Source: an uncultured Algibacter sp. (GTDB lineage: Bacteria > Bacteroidota > Bacteroidia > Flavobacteriales > Flavobacteriaceae). Taken from it: a stretch of DNA of 64,000 nt. This document shows positions 60,682 through 64,000 of this stretch, in pieces (position 1 is the stretch's first letter; the number at the start of each line of letters is the position of its first letter). A program made the translations under genes and the position numbers. The DNA lies in assembly GCF_947487575.1 (NCBI RefSeq), contig NZ_CANKXG010000004.1, positions 62,001 to 126,000 of the forward strand, given 5' to 3'. A model generated the notes under the pieces. That model had not been told where the DNA came from and ran no database searches. It was given only the letters and a program-made list of their open reading frames with translations.

Positions 60682-60689
60682 TACATTTG
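60682..60689 (+). promoter_or_regulatory. -7 box (TACATTTG) of the response regulator
   Basis: TAnnTTTG match, 17 bases before the ATG at 60707; no TTG at consensus spacing, as at nirB and narK. This gives the regulator its own promoter inside the cluster. Confidence 0.65.
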
Positions 60690-60706
60690 TTTTATAATTG
60701 TGATTT

Positions 60707-61372
60707 ATGGATATAATCAATGTTGTACTTGCCGATGACCATGTTTTAGTAAGAGATGGTATAAAAGCACTTATAGAAGACCAAACAGGAATTGTGGTAA
60801 TAGACGAAGCCTCTAACGGAAAAGAAGCTTTAGAAGTTGTTAGTATAAACAAGCCACATGTACTAATTATTGATATTAGAATGCCAGAGATGAACGGCAT
60901 TGATGCAGTTAGAGAAATAAATAAATTGTATACTGATGTGCGAACTTTAGTATTATCTATGCACGATTCAGAGGAATACGTAGTACAAGCCATTCAAGCT
61001 GGTGCAGATGGCTATTTACTAAAAGGAGCAAGTAAAGAGGAATTTTTAAAAGCAGTTACCAAAGTGGCTTCTGGAGGTAAATATTTTACAGGCGATGTAT
61101 CCGCAATTATCATGAATAATTTTGTAAATGGAAATACGAATACTGCAGTTGCTCCTAAAGTTGTACCAAAAGAAGACCCTTTTAAACTAACTAAGCGCGA
61201 AAAGCAAATACTTAGTTTAGTATTAGAATTAAAGAACAACAAAGATATTGCTGACGAACTAAAAATTAGCAAGCGTACCGCCGAAGTACACCGTTTTAAC
61301 CTCATGAAAAAATTAGAGGTTAAAAACTTAATGGAATTGAGTCATAAGGCTAAGGAGTTTAGGTTGGTTTAG
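60707..61372 (+). CDS. NarL/LuxR-family response regulator
   Basis: DNA-binding response regulator of 221 residues. Receiver domain at 5-120: acidic pocket Asp10/Asp11, phosphorylated Asp56 in LIIDIRMPEMNG, conserved Ser/Thr and Lys (LSMHDSE; YLLKGASKEEF). After a linker the LuxR-type HTH covers about 157-219 (LTKREKQILSLVLELKNNKDIADELKISKRTAEVHRFNLMKKL). It has the architecture of NarL. It is the natural partner of the HisKA_3 kinase two genes upstream and a candidate ligand for the TACGTA-centred sites before its own gene, nirB and narK. Confidence 0.9.
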   Translation: MDIINVVLADDHVLVRDGIKALIEDQTGIVVIDEASNGKEALEVVSINKPHVLIIDIRMPEMNGIDAVREINKLYTDVRTLVLSMHDSEEYVVQAIQAGADGYLLKGASKEEFLKAVTKVASGGKYFTGDVSAIIMNNFVNGNTNTAVAPKVVPKEDPFKLTKREKQILSLVLELKNNKDIADELKISKRTAEVHRFNLMKKLEVKNLMELSHKAKEFRLV

Positions 61373-61555
61373 TATTGGGGTCAATTCTTCTTAATTTATA
61401 TTCATTCTCAAATAACTATAAGGATGATAGATTTTTCACCTTAAAATAAATAATCCTATTTTGATATTTCAATAAATTCTAACAAATAGTTTTTATCAAT
61501 TTTACCAAATCCTCAAAATCCCCATACCATATTTATCAATCTAACATAAATTAGT

Positions 61556-61569
61556 AAATTACGTAATTT
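61556..61569. promoter_or_regulatory. Perfect 14-bp TACGTA palindrome upstream of narK
   Basis: AAATTACGTAATTT is its own reverse complement. It is the same word as the inner arms of the regulator site. A second TACGTA lies at 61616-61621, just before the narK ATG. Confidence 0.6.
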
Positions 61570-61582
61570 TTAACATCAAATT

Positions 61583-61598
61583 TAAGTATAAATACTTA
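61583..61598. promoter_or_regulatory. 16-bp palindrome TAAGTATAAATACTTA over the narK promoter
   Basis: Arms TAAGTAT/ATACTTA around AA. The arms are those of the larger nirB palindrome, brought closer together. It abuts the -7 box and replaces the -33 element. Confidence 0.6.
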
Positions 61599-61604
61599 GT
61601 TTTG
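61597..61604 (+). promoter_or_regulatory. -7 box (TAGTTTTG) of narK
   Basis: TAnnTTTG match 20 bases before the ATG at 61625; leader would be about 15 bases. Its surroundings are nearly identical to the nirB promoter. Confidence 0.7.
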
Positions 61605-61624
61605 TATTGTAAAAATACGTAATT

Positions 61625-63052
61625 ATGAATACTGCAACTCAAACTAAGTCAACAACATTACAATTATTAAATCTTAAAAGCTTACCAATACGTACATTTT
61701 GGATAACAGCAATATCATTTTTCTTATGCTTTTTTGCATGGTTTGGTATTGTACCGTTTATGCCAGATGTGGTAAAAGATTTAGGTTTAACACCCGACCA
61801 AAAATGGAACTCTATTATTTTGGCGGTTTCAGGAACGGTGTTTGCACGTTTACTTATCGGTAAATTATGTGATAAATATGGGCCACGCTTGTGCTATACA
61901 TGGTTACTAATGTTAGGAGCTATTCCAGTAATTTTATGTGGATTGGTACAAACACCAACACAGTTTTTAGTATGTCGTTTATTTATTGGGTTTATTGGTG
62001 CATCTTTTGTTATTACACAAGTACACACCTCGTTAATGTTTGCGCCAAATATTGTTGGTACAGCAAATGCAACATCGGCAGGATGGGGAAACCTTGGTGG
62101 GGGTGCCAACCGTTTAGGAATGCCAATAATAGCAGCTGCGGTAATTGGTTTTGGAGTTGCTGAAGGTGAAGCTTGGAGATATTCTATGGTCATTGCTGGT
62201 ATTGTGTGTTTCACAATGGGTATTATATATTACTTTTTTACCCAAGATACACCACAAGGCAATTTTAAAGATTTAAAGGCTTCTGGTGAAATGGTAAGCA
62301 CTAAAAAAGACCAAGTCGGTTTTTCAGCAGTAATTAAAGATTACAGAACATGGATTTTATTTGTAGTATATGCGTCATGTTTTGGTATAGAATTAACGGT
62401 TTACGGTACTATGGATGACTACTTACAAAACACGTTTCAATTAGAAAGAGTAACTGCTGGAAACATTGTATTATCATTTGCTTTAATGAATATTTTTGCA
62501 AGAACACTAGGTGGTTTCTTTGGAGATAAATTTGGAAAACTAAAAGGCTTAAGAGGTCGTGTATTATTCTTAGCTGCTATTTTAGCAGTACAAGGTGTAA
62601 TGTTGATGACGTTTTCTACCACCACTAGTATAGTGGTAGGTATTTGTTTTTTAATACTATTTAGCTTATCAGTTCAAATGGCTGAAGGTGCAACCTTTTC
62701 AGTAGTTCCTTTTATTAATAAAAAGGCAATAGGCTCGGTTTCAGGAATTGTAGGAGCAGGAGGAAATGTAGGTGCATTTTTAGCAGCCATGCTATTAAAA
62801 TCACAATCGGCTGTTGCAGAAAAAGCAGCCATAGTCGCGAATAAAGGTTTAGGAGAAGATGTTATTAGTGCAGCCCAATCCGCTGCATCAGCTACCGCAG
62901 TATCTAGTGGTTACTTCATCATTGGGACCATTGTTGTTATAACTGCGGTAGTTTCTTTAGCCATCCGTTTCTCAGCAGAAGACGAAAAAATAGCTAAAGC
63001 AGATTCTAGCGTTAAGTCAGAAGACTTAATTCCTATTAAGGTAAAAAGCTAA
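61625..63052 (+). CDS. narK: NarK-family nitrate/nitrite transporter
   Basis: Major facilitator of the nitrate/nitrite porter family, 475 residues with twelve hydrophobic helices. The first nitrate signature is seen as GWGNLGGGANRLGMPII (about 150-166), the second as GIVGAGGNVGAFLAAML (about 375-391). Other marks are FFLCFFAWFGIVPFMPDV at 33-50 and RLLIGKLCDKYGPR (motif A between helices 2 and 3). It should import nitrate, or exchange it with nitrite, for the nitrate reductase encoded 126 bases downstream. Two -7/TACGTA elements precede it. Confidence 0.93.
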   Translation: MNTATQTKSTTLQLLNLKSLPIRTFWITAISFFLCFFAWFGIVPFMPDVVKDLGLTPDQKWNSIILAVSGTVFARLLIGKLCDKYGPRLCYTWLLMLGAIPVILCGLVQTPTQFLVCRLFIGFIGASFVITQVHTSLMFAPNIVGTANATSAGWGNLGGGANRLGMPIIAAAVIGFGVAEGEAWRYSMVIAGIVCFTMGIIYYFFTQDTPQGNFKDLKASGEMVSTKKDQVGFSAVIKDYRTWILFVVYASCFGIELTVYGTMDDYLQNTFQLERVTAGNIVLSFALMNIFARTLGGFFGDKFGKLKGLRGRVLFLAAILAVQGVMLMTFSTTTSIVVGICFLILFSLSVQMAEGATFSVVPFINKKAIGSVSGIVGAGGNVGAFLAAMLLKSQSAVAEKAAIVANKGLGEDVISAAQSAASATAVSSGYFIIGTIVVITAVVSLAIRFSAEDEKIAKADSSVKSEDLIPIKVKS

Positions 63053-63178
63053 TTTTAAGCAATGATTTTTATCAAATTTAAAATTGAAAGAGTCTTTTTT
63101 ATGGTATTCAGAATAATGAATTGAGTATTTGTTTTCTGAAATTAAATAATGTTATTTAGTATAAAATGTTAGTCTGAA

Positions 63179-64000
63179 ATGATAAAAAGCGAAGTCAAAA
63201 CAACGTGTTCATATTGCGGTGTAGGTTGTGGTATTATTGTTAAAAAAGATGCTAACAACAACGTGTTGGTTGAAGGCGATAAAACGCATCCTGTAAATAA
63301 GGGTATGCTATGTTCTAAAGGTATGAATTTGCACTACGTAGCTAATGATACTTCCGATAGAATTTTATACCCAGAAATGCGTTGGAGCCGTTCACATCCG
63401 CGTGAGCGTGTAAGTTGGGATGATGCTTTAGATAGAGCTGCTAGCGTTTTTAAATCCATTATAAAAAAACATGGTCCAGATAGCGTTGGTTTTTATGTGT
63501 CTGGGCAAAGTTTAACCGAAGAATACTATATAGCCAATAAACTCACAAAAGGTTTTTTAGGGACAAATAATATTGATACAAACTCGCGTTTATGCATGAG
63601 TTCTGCAGTGGTTGGCTATAAGAAAACCTTTGGCGAAGATAGTGTGCCTGTATCTTATGAAGATATTGAATTGGCAGACACATTTTTAATTACTGGCGCT
63701 AATCCTGCATGGTGCCATCCCATTTTATTTAGGCGTATAGAAAAACGTAAAGAAGACAACCCAGAGGTACAAATTATAGTTGTTGACCCTAGAAAAACAG
63801 ATACTGCTAATTTTGCCGATTTGCATTTGCAATTATTACCAGGAACAGATGTTATTTTATACAACGCTATAGGAAGATGTTTGTACAAGCGTGGTTTAAT
63901 TGATGAAAAATTTATAAACGAACATACTGAAGGCTTTCAGGATTACAAAGATCTAATTTTTAAAACCTCATTAAAGCAAGCCTCAAAATTATGTGGTGTT
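63179..64000 (+). CDS. Assimilatory-type nitrate reductase catalytic subunit, 5' part only
   Basis: The first 274 residues of a molybdopterin oxidoreductase, cut by the window end. It begins directly with the [4Fe-4S] motif: C10, C13, C17 and C45 (TTCSYCGVGCGIIV ... GMLCSKG), with no signal peptide, so the enzyme is cytoplasmic. The segments DRILYPEMRWSR, FYVSGQSLTEEYYIANKLTKGFLGTNNIDTNSRLCMSSAVVGYK and GANPAWCHPILFRRIEKRK are those of NasA/NapA-like nitrate reductases; LCMSS contains the probable molybdenum-ligand Cys. Position next to narK and nirBD supports nitrate to nitrite reduction. The ATG at 63179 is the only good start. Confidence 0.92.
   Translation, partial: MIKSEVKTTCSYCGVGCGIIVKKDANNNVLVEGDKTHPVNKGMLCSKGMNLHYVANDTSDRILYPEMRWSRSHPRERVSWDDALDRAASVFKSIIKKHGPDSVGFYVSGQSLTEEYYIANKLTKGFLGTNNIDTNSRLCMSSAVVGYKKTFGEDSVPVSYEDIELADTFLITGANPAWCHPILFRRIEKRKEDNPEVQIIVVDPRKTDTANFADLHLQLLPGTDVILYNAIGRCLYKRGLIDEKFINEHTEGFQDYKDLIFKTSLKQASKLCGV

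Overview
The window reads as chromosomal DNA of a low-GC member of the Bacteroidota, almost certainly a marine-type Flavobacteriaceae. The signs are a type IX secretion C-terminal domain on a subtilase, many Lys/Asn/Ile-rich proteins, TTG starts, -7 promoter boxes of the form TAnnTTTG, flavobacterial families (DUF3857, DUF2911, DUF4202, FAS1 lipoproteins), and several intergenic repeats of the kind scattered through flavobacterial genomes. I cannot name the species. No rRNA, tRNA, CRISPR array, prophage or complete insertion sequence was seen.

Layout. 0-9.6 kb: FAS1 lipoprotein, mnmA, secreted subtilase, nitronate monooxygenase-like protein, MATE pump, PAP2 phosphatase, MeaB GTPase, DUF2911 protein. 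9.6-12.7 kb: a repeat-rich gap, then an ECF sigma / membrane anti-sigma / exported DUF4097-like operon. 12.7-22.2 kb (mostly minus strand): miaA, potassium channel, DUF3857 protein, DEDDh exonuclease-GIY-YIG fusion, YggS, DUF1015, 3-hydroxyacyl-CoA dehydrogenase, Gfo/Idh/MocA oxidoreductase. 22.3-34.7 kb: pcm, S15 peptidase, smpB, S41 protease, lpdA, S1/P1 nuclease, TPR lipoprotein, a second ECF sigma with a 59-residue partner and a small mechanosensitive channel, and a LamG-like exported protein. 34.9-36.9 kb: an accessory patch bounded by palindromic hairpins, holding a 375-residue orphan with a possible PD-(D/E)XK signature and a small GIY-YIG protein. 37-47.5 kb: DEAD-box helicase, epimerase, pabB behind a 163-bp inverted-repeat element, a four-helix-bundle gene with a damaged 5' end, a divergent sigma-like protein, tilS, an HxlR/nitroreductase divergent pair, adenine deaminase, YheT hydrolase.

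47.6-64 kb is a molybdoenzyme and nitrate assimilation region. An aldehyde/isoquinoline-oxidoreductase-type molybdenum hydroxylase (two subunits) is followed by its XdhC and MobA-like maturation factors and an FdhF/YdeP-type oxidoreductase. Then come nirB, nirD, DUF4202, a NarX-like histidine kinase, a RidA protein, a NarL-type regulator, a NarK transporter and the start of an assimilatory nitrate reductase, cut by the window end. Together they would import nitrate, reduce it through nitrite to ammonium, and sense it. The promoters of nirB, narK and the regulator carry clustered TACGTA palindromes, and the nirB promoter looks like a duplicated narK promoter that still holds the narK start codon.

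Points most worth following: (1) the nirB/narK/regulator operator set; (2) miaA and the exonuclease-GIY-YIG gene, both of which lack any ATG/GTG/TTG at the conserved N-terminus and seem to need AUU or AUA; (3) the hairpin-bounded putative nuclease gene; (4) the 163-bp inverted-repeat element abutting pabB; (5) four copies of a structured interspersed element, one inside the nirB-nirD operon.
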